The notes under the pieces were generated by a model. The model was not told the origin of the DNA. It searched no databases and saw nothing but the letters and a program-made list of their open reading frames with translations. The translations under genes and the position numbers were made by a program. Shown piece by piece: positions 1 through 8,317 of a stretch of DNA of 64,000 nt. Source of the DNA: Luteococcus sp052116585 (GTDB lineage Bacteria > Actinomycetota > Actinomycetes > Propionibacteriales > Propionibacteriaceae); contig NZ_JBQKKT010000008.1 in the NCBI RefSeq assembly GCF_052116585.1, forward strand, positions 68,801 to 132,800, read 5' to 3'. Each line of letters opens with the position of its first letter. Position 1 is the stretch's first letter.

Positions 1-282
1 CCGATGCTGGCGCCGCTCGTGCCATGGTGCCTGTGGGAGGCGTGGCAGGCACGTGGCCGTGGGATCGTGCGCGACCCCGGTCTGTGGCTGACCGTCCTGC
101 TGGTGCCAGTGGGGCTGGCGTCCGACCATCTCCTTCCCGAGCAGTTCCCCGTCAGCCGCCTCGGAGGCGTCGTGGTGCTGGTCTGCATCGCAGTCCTGGT
201 TCGGGGCGCCTTCTCCCGGCACGTACCCGCCCTGGGTGTACCGCGGGCCATCCGGGCGCGACGAAGCGCCGCCGAATCCTGA
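1..282 (+). CDS. C-terminal fragment of a membrane protein (gene enters from outside the window)
   Basis: The reading frame is open at the first base and stops with TGA at 280-282, so only the last ~93 residues are seen. Two hydrophobic stretches (around WLTVLLVPVGLAS and LGGVVVLVCIAVLVRGA) end in a short Arg-rich cytoplasmic-looking tail. Its position directly before a polysaccharide glycosyltransferase suggests a polymerase, flippase or acyltransferase of the same exopolysaccharide locus, but the fragment is too short to assign a family. The first internal ATG at base 4 is unlikely to be the true start. Confidence 0.55.
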   Translation, partial: PMLAPLVPWCLWEAWQARGRGIVRDPGLWLTVLLVPVGLASDHLLPEQFPVSRLGGVVVLVCIAVLVRGAFSRHVPALGVPRAIRARRSAAES

Positions 283-475
283 CGATGCCCTGTGCGGCGG
301 CTGAGGATCGGATCCTGTTGAGCCGATCGGTCAACGGGGCGGGGTCTATGCTGCTACGGAATCGAGTATCGTCGCGGCGCTGTGTGTTCCTTACGAGTGG
401 CCCGGGGAGACTCGGGCCGCTGCCATCGGGGGATGGTCGGATCTGCGCGATCCTGACCATGAGGAGTCTTTGCAT

Positions 476-1738
476 ATGAAGATCTTGATCATCGGGGTGA
501 ACTATGCACCCGAGATCTCGGGCATCGCGCCCTACACCACGGCGATGGCCGAGGGCCTCGTGGCGCAGGGCCACCAGGTGAACGTGATCACCGGCATTCC
601 GCACTACCCGCAGTGGAGCAACTACACGAACTTCTCGGGGCTCACCCGCGTCGACGTGATCAATGGCGTTCGCGTTCGTCGCGTGCGTCATCTGATCGGT
701 TCCGGCGGTATGGGGCTGAGCCGGATCCTGCAGGAAGTCACCTTTGGCCTTGGCGCTGCAGTCAGCCCTTGGCACAAGCCTGACGTCGTCCTGTGTGTGA
801 GCCCGGCCCTGATCAGCACTGGGATCCAGGTCCTGCGCGGACTCATCCCAGGGCAGCCGCCGGTGCAGGTCTGGGTGCAGGACCTCTACAGCAACGGTGC
901 GCGCGAGATCGGCGGCAGCAATGTCAAGGGCCGGATCCTGCAGCGGATCGAGGGTTCGATCCTGAAGGCTTCCAGCGGGGTGCTCGTCATCCACGACCGT
1001 TTCCGTCGGCATGTGGTCGACGACCTGGGCGTGGATCCCGAGAAGGTGTGCGTCTCGCGCAACTGGAGTCACATCGACATCAGCCTCGCGGCAGATCCCG
1101 TCGCCGTCCGTGCGAAGTACTTCGGTGATGCCCCAGTGGTCGCGATCCACACCGGCAACATGGGGGCCAAGCAGTACCTCGAGAACATCGTGGAGGCGGC
1201 CCGCGTGGCGGAGCAGCGCGGTTCCGACGTCGTCTTCGGTCTGGTTGGCAATGGTTCCCGTCGGGAGGCTCTGGAGGAGCTTGGTCAGGGTGTGAAGAAT
1301 CTGGTCTTCGTCCCCTCGCTCGATGACGCGGAGTACGCCGCCATGTTGCAGTGCGCCGACGTGCTGCTGGTGAACGAGAAGCCCGGACTGCGCGAATCTG
1401 CAGTCCCGAGCAAGTTGACCAGCTACTTCATCCAGGGCAAGCCCGTCGTCGCAGCCACGGAGACCGACAGCGCCACCTCCGACGAGGTGCGTGCCGCCGG
1501 TGCTGGTCCCGTGATCACCCCCGGCGATCCGGCTGCCCTGCTGGATGCCGTCGAAGACCTGGCCCGGTCCGCGGACCGAGCCGAGCAGTACGGGGCCAGT
1601 GCTCGGCGCTTCGCCGAGGAGAACCTGGCTGCCGAATCGGCCGTCGAGCGGGTCTCGACCTGGCTCACCCAACTGGCCACCTCCCCGCGGACCCGTCGGG
1701 GGCTGCGTTCAGGCGACAACACCAAGGAAACGGAGTAA
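476..1738 (+). CDS. WcaI-like GT4 glycosyltransferase of exopolysaccharide synthesis
   Basis: A 420-residue GT-B fold glycosyltransferase. The N-terminus MKILIIGVNYAPEISGIAPY and the following GHQVNVITGIPHYPQW are typical of the colanic-acid WcaI family, proposed to transfer fucose from GDP-fucose to a lipid-linked acceptor. The C-terminal half carries the GT4 nucleotide-sugar region (VIHTGNMGAKQ, then the E-rich segment around PGLRESAVPSKLTSYFIQGKPVVAA). The ATG at 476 is preferred over the upstream in-frame TTG at 470 because GAGGAG (461-466) lies about 9 nt before it. It is followed after 3 nt by gmd, and the two GDP-fucose genes downstream fit a fucosyltransferase role. Donor specificity is inferred, not visible in the sequence. 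Confidence 0.85.
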   Translation: MKILIIGVNYAPEISGIAPYTTAMAEGLVAQGHQVNVITGIPHYPQWSNYTNFSGLTRVDVINGVRVRRVRHLIGSGGMGLSRILQEVTFGLGAAVSPWHKPDVVLCVSPALISTGIQVLRGLIPGQPPVQVWVQDLYSNGAREIGGSNVKGRILQRIEGSILKASSGVLVIHDRFRRHVVDDLGVDPEKVCVSRNWSHIDISLAADPVAVRAKYFGDAPVVAIHTGNMGAKQYLENIVEAARVAEQRGSDVVFGLVGNGSRREALEELGQGVKNLVFVPSLDDAEYAAMLQCADVLLVNEKPGLRESAVPSKLTSYFIQGKPVVAATETDSATSDEVRAAGAGPVITPGDPAALLDAVEDLARSADRAEQYGASARRFAEENLAAESAVERVSTWLTQLATSPRTRRGLRSGDNTKETE

Positions 1739-1741
1739 TCC

Positions 1742-2788
1742 ATGGCCAAGAAGGCCTTCATCACCGGTATCACCGGGCAGGACGGTTCCTACCTGGCCGA
1801 GCTGCTGCTGTCCAAGGGCTATGAGGTGCACGGGTTGATCCGTCGTGCGTCCACCTTCAACACGCACCGCATCGACCACATCTACGTCGATCCGCACGAC
1901 AAGACGGACACCAAGCTGACGCTGCACTACGGTGACCTCTCCGATGGCGCGCGTCTGGTGACCTTGATGGACACGATCCGTCCCGACGAGGTGTACAACC
2001 TGGCCGCGCAGTCGCACGTGCGCGTCTCGTTCGACGAGCCGGAGCACACCGCCGACACCACCGGTACCGGTACCGTTCGTCTGCTGGAGGCCGTGCGTCA
2101 GGCCGGCATCAGCCCGCGTTTCTACCAGGCCTCCACCTCGGAGCTGTTCGGCGCCACCCCGCCGCCGCAGAATGAGGAGACCCCGATGTACCCGCGTTCG
2201 CCGTACGGCGCCGCGAAGATGTACTCGTACTGGATCACCAAGAACTACCGCGAGGCCTACGACCTGCACGCCGTGAACGGCATCCTGTTCAACCACGAGT
2301 CGCCGCGCCGCGGCGAGACCTTCGTGACCCGCAAGATCACCCGTGCAGTGGCCGCGATCGCCGCTGGTCAGCAGGACAAGCTGTACATGGGCAATATCGA
2401 CTCGATTCGTGACTGGGGTTACGCCCCGGAGTACGTCGAGGGCATGTGGCGGATGCTGCAGGTGGACGAGCCTGAGGACTTCGTGCTGGCCACCGGCGTG
2501 GACTACACCGTGCGTGACTTCTTGAAGTTCGCCTTCGAGGCGGTGAACCTGGAGTGGGAGAAGTACGTCGAGTTCGACGAGCGCTACCTGCGTCCCACCG
2601 AGGTCGACGCGCTGATCGGTGACCCGAGCAAGGCCAAGGAGAAGCTGGGGTGGGAGGCCAAGGTGCACACCCCCGAGCTGGCGAAGATCATGGTGGAGTC
2701 CGACGTGAAGGCGCTGGCCGAGGGCCGGGCGCATGACGTGGACGTGCCGAAGACCGACTGGGCCGTCGACTGGTCCAAGAAGAACTGA
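1742..2788 (+). CDS. gmd: GDP-mannose 4,6-dehydratase
   Basis: Converts GDP-D-mannose to GDP-4-keto-6-deoxy-D-mannose, the first step to GDP-L-fucose and GDP-rhamnose. At 348 residues it has the usual family length. The Rossmann motif TGITGQDGSYLAE lies at the N-terminus; the catalytic triad region STSELFG is followed by SPYGAAKMYSYW, which supplies the Tyr-x3-Lys pair; the substrate-loop NHESPRRGETFVTRKI is intact. The start codon lies 3 nt after the glycosyltransferase stop, with AAGGAAACGGAG as ribosome-binding region, so the two are translated from one transcript. A strong hairpin follows the gene before fcl. Confidence 0.97.
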   Translation: MAKKAFITGITGQDGSYLAELLLSKGYEVHGLIRRASTFNTHRIDHIYVDPHDKTDTKLTLHYGDLSDGARLVTLMDTIRPDEVYNLAAQSHVRVSFDEPEHTADTTGTGTVRLLEAVRQAGISPRFYQASTSELFGATPPPQNEETPMYPRSPYGAAKMYSYWITKNYREAYDLHAVNGILFNHESPRRGETFVTRKITRAVAAIAAGQQDKLYMGNIDSIRDWGYAPEYVEGMWRMLQVDEPEDFVLATGVDYTVRDFLKFAFEAVNLEWEKYVEFDERYLRPTEVDALIGDPSKAKEKLGWEAKVHTPELAKIMVESDVKALAEGRAHDVDVPKTDWAVDWSKKN

Positions 2789-2799
2789 TCTGACCTGAT

Positions 2800-2827
2800 G
2801 ACGGCGCCGGAATTCTCCGGCGCCGTC
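2800..2827 (+). terminator. Hairpin between gmd and fcl
   Basis: A perfect 12-bp stem (GACGGCGCCGGA and its complement) closes a 4-nt ATTC loop. There is only a weak T-rich tail, so it may act as a partial terminator or attenuator that sets the ratio of gmd to fcl transcript rather than as a full stop. Confidence 0.6.
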
Positions 2828-2866
2828 TCTGGTTCCATCGGGTACCGACATCCTCGAACCGGACTC

Positions 2867-2921
2867 TCACCGTTCGACCCAGCCATCACCGTTCTGACCC
2901 AGCCATCACCGTTCTGACCCA
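2867..2921. repeat. About 2.8 copies of a 19-20 bp tandem repeat upstream of fcl
   Basis: The unit TCACCGTTCTGACCCAGCCA is present as a slightly shorter first copy (2867-2885), a full copy (2886-2905) and a partial third copy (2906-2921). It ends 12 nt before the fcl start codon, so copy-number changes would alter the fcl leader. Confidence 0.8.
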
Positions 2922-2933
2922 GGGGATCACACC

Positions 2934-3905
2934 ATGACCGAGACCACGTACACCCCCACTCCGCTCGACCGCAGCGCAACCGTCTATGTCGCGGGTCACC
3001 GTGGCCTGGTGGGTGGCGCCATCCTGCGCAAGCTGCAGGCCGAGGGCTTCACCGACATCGTCACGCGCCCCCATGCCGAGCTGGACCTGACCGATCGTCA
3101 GGCCGTGCTGGACTTCTTTGCCGAGACCAAGCCGGTCTACGTCTTCCTGGCGGCGGCGAAGGTGGGCGGCATCCTGGCGAACAACACCTACCCGTATGAC
3201 TTCATCAGCCAGAACCTGCAGATCCAGGTCAACGTGATGGACGCTGCACTGGAACAGGGCGTCGACCGGCTCTTCTTCCTGGGCAGCTCCTGCATCTACC
3301 CCAAGCTGGCCGATCAGCCGATCACCGAAGATGCCCTGCTGACCGGCTACCTGGAGGAGACCAATGACGCGTACGCGATCGCCAAGATCGCGGGCATCCT
3401 GCAGGTGCAGGCCGCGCGTCGTCAGCACGGCGTGCACTGGATCAGCGCCATGCCGACCAACCTCTACGGCCCGGGCGACAACTTCTCGCCGAAGGGTTCG
3501 CACGTGCTTCCAGCTCTCATCCGTCGCTATGACGAGGCGGTGCAGAACGGCACGGAGGTCGTCACAAACTGGGGCACCGGTAGCCCGCGTCGTGAATTCC
3601 TGCACGTGGACGACATGGCCTCGGCCTGTCTGCACCTGATGGAGCACTACGACGGACCGCAGCAGGTGAACGTTGGTACGGGCACCGACTGCACCATCAA
3701 GGAGGTGGCCGAGACGATCGCCGAGATCGTGGGCTACACCGGCACGGTCGAGTGGGACACCAGCAAGCCCGACGGCACCCCGCAGAAGCTGCTGGACGTC
3801 AGCAAGCTGAAGGGCGAGGGGTGGGAGCCGCAGTACGACCTGCGCTCCGGCCTGGAGCACACCATCCAGTGGTTCCACGAGAACAAGGACGACATTCGGG
3901 AGTGA
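2934..3905 (+). CDS. fcl: GDP-L-fucose synthase (epimerase/reductase)
   Basis: A two-step 3,5-epimerase/4-reductase that turns GDP-4-keto-6-deoxymannose into GDP-L-fucose using NADPH. The 323-residue product has the nucleotide-binding motif VAGHRGLVGGAI, the segment LGSSCIYPK and the catalytic YAIAKIAG (Tyr-x3-Lys). The sequence MPTNLYGPGDNF is also characteristic of the family. It follows gmd, with a hairpin and a tandem repeat in the 145-bp gap, so its expression may be tuned separately. A very long G/C homopolymer hairpin follows the stop codon. Confidence 0.97.
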   Translation: MTETTYTPTPLDRSATVYVAGHRGLVGGAILRKLQAEGFTDIVTRPHAELDLTDRQAVLDFFAETKPVYVFLAAAKVGGILANNTYPYDFISQNLQIQVNVMDAALEQGVDRLFFLGSSCIYPKLADQPITEDALLTGYLEETNDAYAIAKIAGILQVQAARRQHGVHWISAMPTNLYGPGDNFSPKGSHVLPALIRRYDEAVQNGTEVVTNWGTGSPRREFLHVDDMASACLHLMEHYDGPQQVNVGTGTDCTIKEVAETIAEIVGYTGTVEWDTSKPDGTPQKLLDVSKLKGEGWEPQYDLRSGLEHTIQWFHENKDDIRE

Positions 3906-3951
3906 TTCAGGGCTCGGCCGGGCTCGAAGGGAGCTCCGGCCGATCCCCTGG

Positions 3952-3985
3952 GTGTGGGGGGGGGGGGCCCCCCCCCCCCCCACAC
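3952..3985. terminator. G12/C14 homopolymer hairpin after fcl
   Basis: GTGT is followed by twelve G (3956-3967), then fourteen C (3968-3981) and ACAC, so the whole segment can fold into a continuous stem whose loop is taken from the homopolymers. A short TTT follows. It sits 46 nt after the fcl stop, where a terminator is expected. Such long homopolymers are also prone to slippage and to assembly error, so the exact lengths should be treated with caution. Confidence 0.6.
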
Positions 3986-4163
3986 TTTATGTACCGTCCA
4001 GTTTAAGAATCCCTGAAGGCTTTGCCATCGGGGGCGCTGTCGTGACTCTTCTTGAGCAGCTGGCCCGTAGCGTTGGGGACTGCTTCGGAAGCGGGGGGAT
4101 GACGAATGCACATCGGCGGCGGGGGGCCGAACACCCCCTGATCCCCACCCCCGGAGTCACCAG

Positions 4164-5255
4164 ATGTTCCCCCGCAAGCGCCTCATTGGCCTCTTCCTGT
4201 TCCTTCTCCCTCTGGTCCAGATGATCCTTCCTGCCATGGATGCCGATGCAGCCACCCGTCGTCCTCCCAAGTCCCGCGTGGTCACGCAGGGCAAGGACAT
4301 TGGCGTGTGCATCACTGGCACAGACCTGTTGTGGTCCAGCCGTCAGGACCGAATTGCCCAGATGGACCTGCTGGCGGCCTCGGGTGCCCGCTGGCTGCGC
4401 GTCGACATTGCCGCGTCCCACTTCACCTGGGACAACCCGACCCAGTACCACTGGGCCCACTTGGACCATGTGATGGCTCTGGCCGAGGCCCGCAACATCC
4501 AGGTCCTGGGAATCCTGCACCAGGTTCCCGTCTACGCGCGCCCGGCGGGTACGCCCGCCAACCACGGCCCTGCCACCAGCGCCGAACGCGCCGCCTTTGC
4601 GCGCTTTGGCAAGACGGTGGCCCAGCGCTACCAAGGGCGCATTGCCGCCTATGAGATCTGGAACGAGTCCAATCTCCAGACCTTCTGGAGCCCACGTCCC
4701 AATGTGTCCCACTACTCGCAGATGTTGACCGCGACGAGCGCTGCGATCCGCCAGGCCGATCCGCGCGCGACCATCGTCACGGGCGGTACCGGAGGAGCGG
4801 GTGCTGCCCACGACATCCCCGCGCAGACCTGGCTGAAGGGGATGTACCAGAACACCAGTAGGTCCGCCTTCGACGCCGTCGGTTTCCACGCATACCCGAA
4901 CATGCGCGACGGCAGCGCCGGCGAGCTGGCGATCTTCCAGCAGTACCGTGCGGTGCTCGACGCGCATGGCGATGCCATCAAGCCGCTGTGGTTGACGGAG
5001 ACGGGCGGAGCGACCGGAAGTGGTGCCCTGACCACCAAGCAGCAGTCGGATGCGGTGAAGCTCGCCCACACCAACTGGTTGAAGGTCAAGGGACGCGGCC
5101 CGATCTTCTACTACATGCTGCGTGACCGCCCTGATGGTGCGGAGAACACGTTCGGTCTGGTCACGGCCGCAGGGAAGGCGAAGCCGGCCTACCGCAGCCT
5201 CCAAGGGATCAGTACCAATCCCGTCGCCCGCAAGCAGGCCGCCATCAGGCGCTGA
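4164..5255 (+). CDS. Secreted clan GH-A glycosidase (GH39/PslG-like)
   Basis: A 363-residue exported protein with a signal peptide (positive MFPRKR, then a hydrophobic core, cleavage likely after about residue 29). The mature part is a TIM-barrel glycosidase: AAYEIWNESN places the probable acid/base Glu168, and PLWLTETGG the probable nucleophile Glu279, the spacing expected for clan GH-A. It resembles PslG-type hydrolases encoded inside exopolysaccharide operons, which trim or release the polymer. GGAG lies 8 nt before the ATG. It has its own transcription unit between the homopolymer hairpin and a bidirectional terminator. The substrate cannot be named from sequence. Confidence 0.8.
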   Translation: MFPRKRLIGLFLFLLPLVQMILPAMDADAATRRPPKSRVVTQGKDIGVCITGTDLLWSSRQDRIAQMDLLAASGARWLRVDIAASHFTWDNPTQYHWAHLDHVMALAEARNIQVLGILHQVPVYARPAGTPANHGPATSAERAAFARFGKTVAQRYQGRIAAYEIWNESNLQTFWSPRPNVSHYSQMLTATSAAIRQADPRATIVTGGTGGAGAAHDIPAQTWLKGMYQNTSRSAFDAVGFHAYPNMRDGSAGELAIFQQYRAVLDAHGDAIKPLWLTETGGATGSGALTTKQQSDAVKLAHTNWLKVKGRGPIFYYMLRDRPDGAENTFGLVTAAGKAKPAYRSLQGISTNPVARKQAAIRR

Positions 5256-5272
5256 GCCTGTCACAGGACGGC

Positions 5273-5305
5273 GATGGCCGCAGCCCCCTGGGGGCTGCGG
5301 CCATC
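5273..5305. terminator. Bidirectional terminator between convergent genes
   Basis: A near-perfect inverted repeat of 16 nt (GATGGCCGCAGCCCCC and its complement) with a minimal loop lies between the converging glycosidase gene and the membrane polymerase gene. Confidence 0.8.
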
Positions 5306-5313
5306 ATTCTTGT

Positions 5314-5338
5314 GGGCTGGGCTGGGCTGGGCTGGGCT
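5314..5338. repeat. Five tandem copies of GGGCT
   Basis: A 5-bp microsatellite, GGGCT x5, ends 7 bp from the stop codon of the minus-strand polymerase gene. No function is evident; it lies between the terminator and the stop codon. Confidence 0.85.
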
Positions 5339-5344
5339 GACGGG

Positions 5345-6688
5345 TCAGCGGGTGAGTGTCTGGCTGGTCGTTGTGGTCGTGCGTGCCAGCCGCAGCGACG
5401 CCCCCGCCAGGCCGAGCACCATCATGGTCATCCCTGCGGACTGCGGGAAGCTGAAGGCGTCGAAGAAGAGCAGCGAGACCGCACCGGCCACCACGGCGGC
5501 CATCAGCGATCGGGCCATCAGCTGGTCCCGCGTCTGGGTGAAGGTCCGCTGGGCCTGGCCAGCGCTGCGCACCGCACTCCAGATCAGCGCGAGCAGCGCA
5601 GTGGTGCCGACGATGCCGGTGCCGATCACGAACTGCAGGTAGGCATTGTCCAGGATCCAGTACTGCGGCAGGAAGGTGTTGTAGCCACGGCCCAGCAGCC
5701 AGTGGCGCTGGATGTACTCCCAGGCAACTCCGTAGCTCTCCGTGCGGGAGGCCACGCTCGAGTCCTCGCCGGCCCCCAGGAACATGCCCTTCAGGGTGCC
5801 CAGCAGGCCCGGGACCGCCAGGCCCGCCCCGACCAGCAGGAAGGGGGCGGCGATCATGGTCTGGATCTGGGCGCGGCGCGACCAGGCCGGCACGAGGATG
5901 GCCATGGCGATACCGGCGCACAGGATGGCCGTGCGGGACAGTGCCACCAGCGAGGCGAAGGCCAGGATGACCACCGGCACCCAGACCAGGACCTTGTGCT
6001 TGGTGGCCGTCTGCGCATTGGTGAAGGCGATCGGCAGCAGCATGGCCATCACTGCACCGAACTCGATGGCATTGGTGGCCGTCGCATTGGGGCGGAAGAA
6101 GCCGTTGCGCTGGCCGATGCCCAGCAGGTCTGGCGGGGTGAGGCCGGGCAGCGACATGCGGTCGATCCACACGTCGCCGGTGAAGAACTGGACGATGGCC
6201 AGGATGGCGATCAGCATGCCGGCGATGACCATCCGGCGCAGGAGGGTGCGACACCGTTCGACGCTGTTGATGCCGTCGTTGAGGATGAGCATGACGCCGA
6301 TCAGGCCGATCATCCGGAACATCGACGAGTCCGCGTTGGTCACCTCCGAGCTGGGGATGAAGGTGGTCATCGCATGTCCGTAGACCAAGAACATGACCAG
6401 GGCGAAGGCGATGCCGGCCGCACGCACCGGTGAGCGGCCGCCCTGGATGTGCTCCGAGCGGTGCAGGTGGAACCACGCGTACCACAGGAGCGAAACCAGG
6501 CTCAGGATCGTCGCCGGGTGGCCGAGCGTTCCCAGCGACTCCACGATCATCGTCGAGGGGATCGCGAAGAGGAAGACGAGATATCCGGTGAAGACGGCCG
6601 TGACGTCGAGTCCGGCGCGGCTGCCCCAGCCGGAGGCCTTGCGCTCCGGCGACGCGAGGCGCTCCTGGGGCTCGACGGCGGTGCTCAC
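5345..6688 (-). CDS. O-antigen polymerase/ligase-like membrane protein (Wzy/WaaL type)
   Basis: A 447-residue polytopic membrane protein with about ten or more hydrophobic helices and a long periplasm-side loop around RTESYGVAWEYIQRHWLLGRGYNTFLPQYW, which matches the conserved loop of the Wzy_C/O-antigen ligase family (an Arg-rich helix followed by LGxGxxxF). It probably polymerises repeat units or ligates the polymer. The GTG start at 6688 overlaps the stop codon of the chain-length gene by 4 nt (GTGA), so the two are translationally coupled, matching a co-polymerase and polymerase pair. The choice between polymerase and ligase cannot be made here. Confidence 0.8.
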   Translation of the reverse strand: MSTAVEPQERLASPERKASGWGSRAGLDVTAVFTGYLVFLFAIPSTMIVESLGTLGHPATILSLVSLLWYAWFHLHRSEHIQGGRSPVRAAGIAFALVMFLVYGHAMTTFIPSSEVTNADSSMFRMIGLIGVMLILNDGINSVERCRTLLRRMVIAGMLIAILAIVQFFTGDVWIDRMSLPGLTPPDLLGIGQRNGFFRPNATATNAIEFGAVMAMLLPIAFTNAQTATKHKVLVWVPVVILAFASLVALSRTAILCAGIAMAILVPAWSRRAQIQTMIAAPFLLVGAGLAVPGLLGTLKGMFLGAGEDSSVASRTESYGVAWEYIQRHWLLGRGYNTFLPQYWILDNAYLQFVIGTGIVGTTALLALIWSAVRSAGQAQRTFTQTRDQLMARSLMAAVVAGAVSLLFFDAFSFPQSAGMTMMVLGLAGASLRLARTTTTTSQTLTR

Positions 6689-7422
6689 GCCTTGGCGTCC
6701 TTGGCGTCGGGGGTTTCGGACAGCGTGGTCTTCCCGGCGTCAGCGGCCACGGCTCCCTGCCTGGCGCCCGTGGTCACCGCAGCACTCTCGTCCTTGCGCT
6801 GGCGACGGGTGCGTGCCTGGTCCAGCAGCGCGATGGCAGCCAGACCGAGCGCCAGGGTCCCACCGAAACCAGCGATGGCCATGACGATCTGGTTCTTGTT
6901 GTCGGGCGTCGCCTCACTGTCCGAGGTCACCGTGATCGAGTTGATCCGCTGCAGGGGCTTGATGTCGATGTCGTCCTGCATCTTGGCGAGGATGGCCGGA
7001 ACCATCTCGTTGACGGCCTTGGTGCCCTTGAGCGCGGCCTCCTCGGTCGCGGCGTCGGAGGTGACCAGGATCAGCGGCGAGCCGGAGGTGATGTCACCCT
7101 TCACGGTGAGATCGGCGCCGGGTGCCTTCGTGTCCAGCTCCTTGGCCGCGTCGGCGCCGTCGAGGTTGCGGATCAGGACGTCGCGCGCATCCGTCAGCGA
7201 CGAGAGGTACAGCAGCGGGTTGTCCGGCGCGTAGTTGGTCTTGTCGCGCTGGGCGTCCAGCAACACGGCCTTGGGGGGCAGCAGTAGGACGGTGCTCTCT
7301 GCGGTGTAGCTGGGGCCGGTGGACTTGTAGAGCCCGAAGCCCGCCCCGATCGCCAGCAGGAGTGTGGCAAGGCTCAGGTACCACCAACGAGCCAGAGTGG
7401 ATGTGAAGTCGCGCAGGTCCAC
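6685..7422 (-). CDS. Wzz-like chain-length determinant protein
   Basis: A 245-residue polysaccharide co-polymerase-like protein. A first membrane helix (WWYLSLATLLLAIGAGFGLY) is followed by an extracytoplasmic domain and a second helix (IVMAIAGFGGTLALGLAAIALL), then an Arg/Lys-rich cytoplasmic tail of about 50 residues. No cytoplasmic tyrosine kinase domain or Walker motifs are present. The GTG at 7422 is chosen because GGAAAGG lies about 8 nt before it; the frame is open further upstream but without start signals. It is the first gene of a two-gene unit with the polymerase and is divergent from a second Wzz-like gene. Confidence 0.8.
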   Translation of the reverse strand: MDLRDFTSTLARWWYLSLATLLLAIGAGFGLYKSTGPSYTAESTVLLLPPKAVLLDAQRDKTNYAPDNPLLYLSSLTDARDVLIRNLDGADAAKELDTKAPGADLTVKGDITSGSPLILVTSDAATEEAALKGTKAVNEMVPAILAKMQDDIDIKPLQRINSITVTSDSEATPDNKNQIVMAIAGFGGTLALGLAAIALLDQARTRRQRKDESAAVTTGARQGAVAADAGKTTLSETPDAKDAKA

Positions 7423-7490
7423 GTGCGTGCCTTTCCGATGTGTTCTTCCCCGAGCTCCAATCATCGCAGGGGGGTGGGGGCATGCCATAA

Positions 7491-7551
7491 TTGGGTCAAA
7501 GCGCTCTCTCAGGGAACGGTGAATAGCCTTGGACTCGGGTACTTGACCCAA
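7491..7551. promoter_or_regulatory. Inverted 9-bp sites in the divergent wzz-wzz promoter region
   Basis: TTGGGTCAA (7491-7499) and TTGACCCAA (7543-7551) form a perfect inverted pair 43 bp apart in the 150-bp gap between two divergent chain-length genes. They could be operator half-sites for a shared regulator or opposed -35-like elements; no convincing -10 sites were found at the right distance. Confidence 0.4.
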
Positions 7552-7572
7552 AGCTGATGGACTGGGGACCAG

Positions 7573-8220
7573 ATGACTTCTGTGGAATTTCTGAAGCTGT
7601 GCGGCCGGCGCTGGTATGTGCTGTTGCTGGGCCTTCTGGCCACGTTCGGTCTGACTGCGCTCGCCGCCGGTCCCACCACGGTCTACGCCACCCAGGCGAC
7701 CGTCAACATCCTCGATCCGGATGGCGGGAAGACCAGAATTGTTGGCTTCCATTCTCCTGATTCCATCGCCGTTGCCAACATTCTTGCCGCCAGGGTGAAT
7801 GGGGGAGTCAAGACCCCACTCGCGGCCAATCCGGATGTTTCTCTCCAGGCCATTGGAATTCTTGAGGGAACCCATGCCCAAGTGCGAAATGAGGGCAGTC
7901 AGTGGATGAGCCGGATCGACGAGCCGGTGATCGACATCAAGTCGGTCGGTTCGGACCCCGAGCAGGTCGCGAAGGAGCTGGACGTCCAGATCGCGGAGGT
8001 GCACTCCGAGCTGGCCACGTTCGAATCGGAGCTGAAGGTTCCCAAGGGGCAGAACATGGAACTGACCCTGACGCCGGAGGAACCTGCGGTGGTCAAGGTC
8101 AGTACTCACAAGCCGCGTGCCATCCTGGGCTACGGACTGTTCGGCGTGGGCCTCACGCTGCTCAGCGTCGTGCTCGTTGACCGCGCCCTGCGCAGCCGCC
8201 GATCCGCCGCCAGCCACTGA
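7573..8220 (+). CDS. Second Wzz-like polysaccharide co-polymerase
   Basis: A 215-residue protein with the same plan as the divergent neighbour: an N-terminal helix (WYVLLLGLLATFGLTALAAG), an extracytoplasmic domain with a short coiled-coil-like segment (EQVAKELDVQIAEVHSELATFESELKV) and a C-terminal helix (AILGYGLFGVGLTLLSVVLV) before a short basic tail. It lacks a kinase domain. It lies about 100 bp before a rhamnosyltransferase-family gene on the same strand. Two such proteins in one cluster may set two polymer lengths, or form a mixed complex; this is inference. Confidence 0.75.
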   Translation: MTSVEFLKLCGRRWYVLLLGLLATFGLTALAAGPTTVYATQATVNILDPDGGKTRIVGFHSPDSIAVANILAARVNGGVKTPLAANPDVSLQAIGILEGTHAQVRNEGSQWMSRIDEPVIDIKSVGSDPEQVAKELDVQIAEVHSELATFESELKVPKGQNMELTLTPEEPAVVKVSTHKPRAILGYGLFGVGLTLLSVVLVDRALRSRRSAASH

Positions 8221-8317
8221 TGTGTCACCTGTCCCGTTCACCATTGCAGCGGGGCAGGGACGCCCCACGCATCGGTCACGGAACACCATCCACCCGACAC
8301 GAAACCTTGGGAGCACC

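Noticed and set aside
152..1672. Long minus-strand frame across the WcaI-like gene
   Set aside because: Antisense shadow with no family resemblance; the plus-strand frame has clear motifs.
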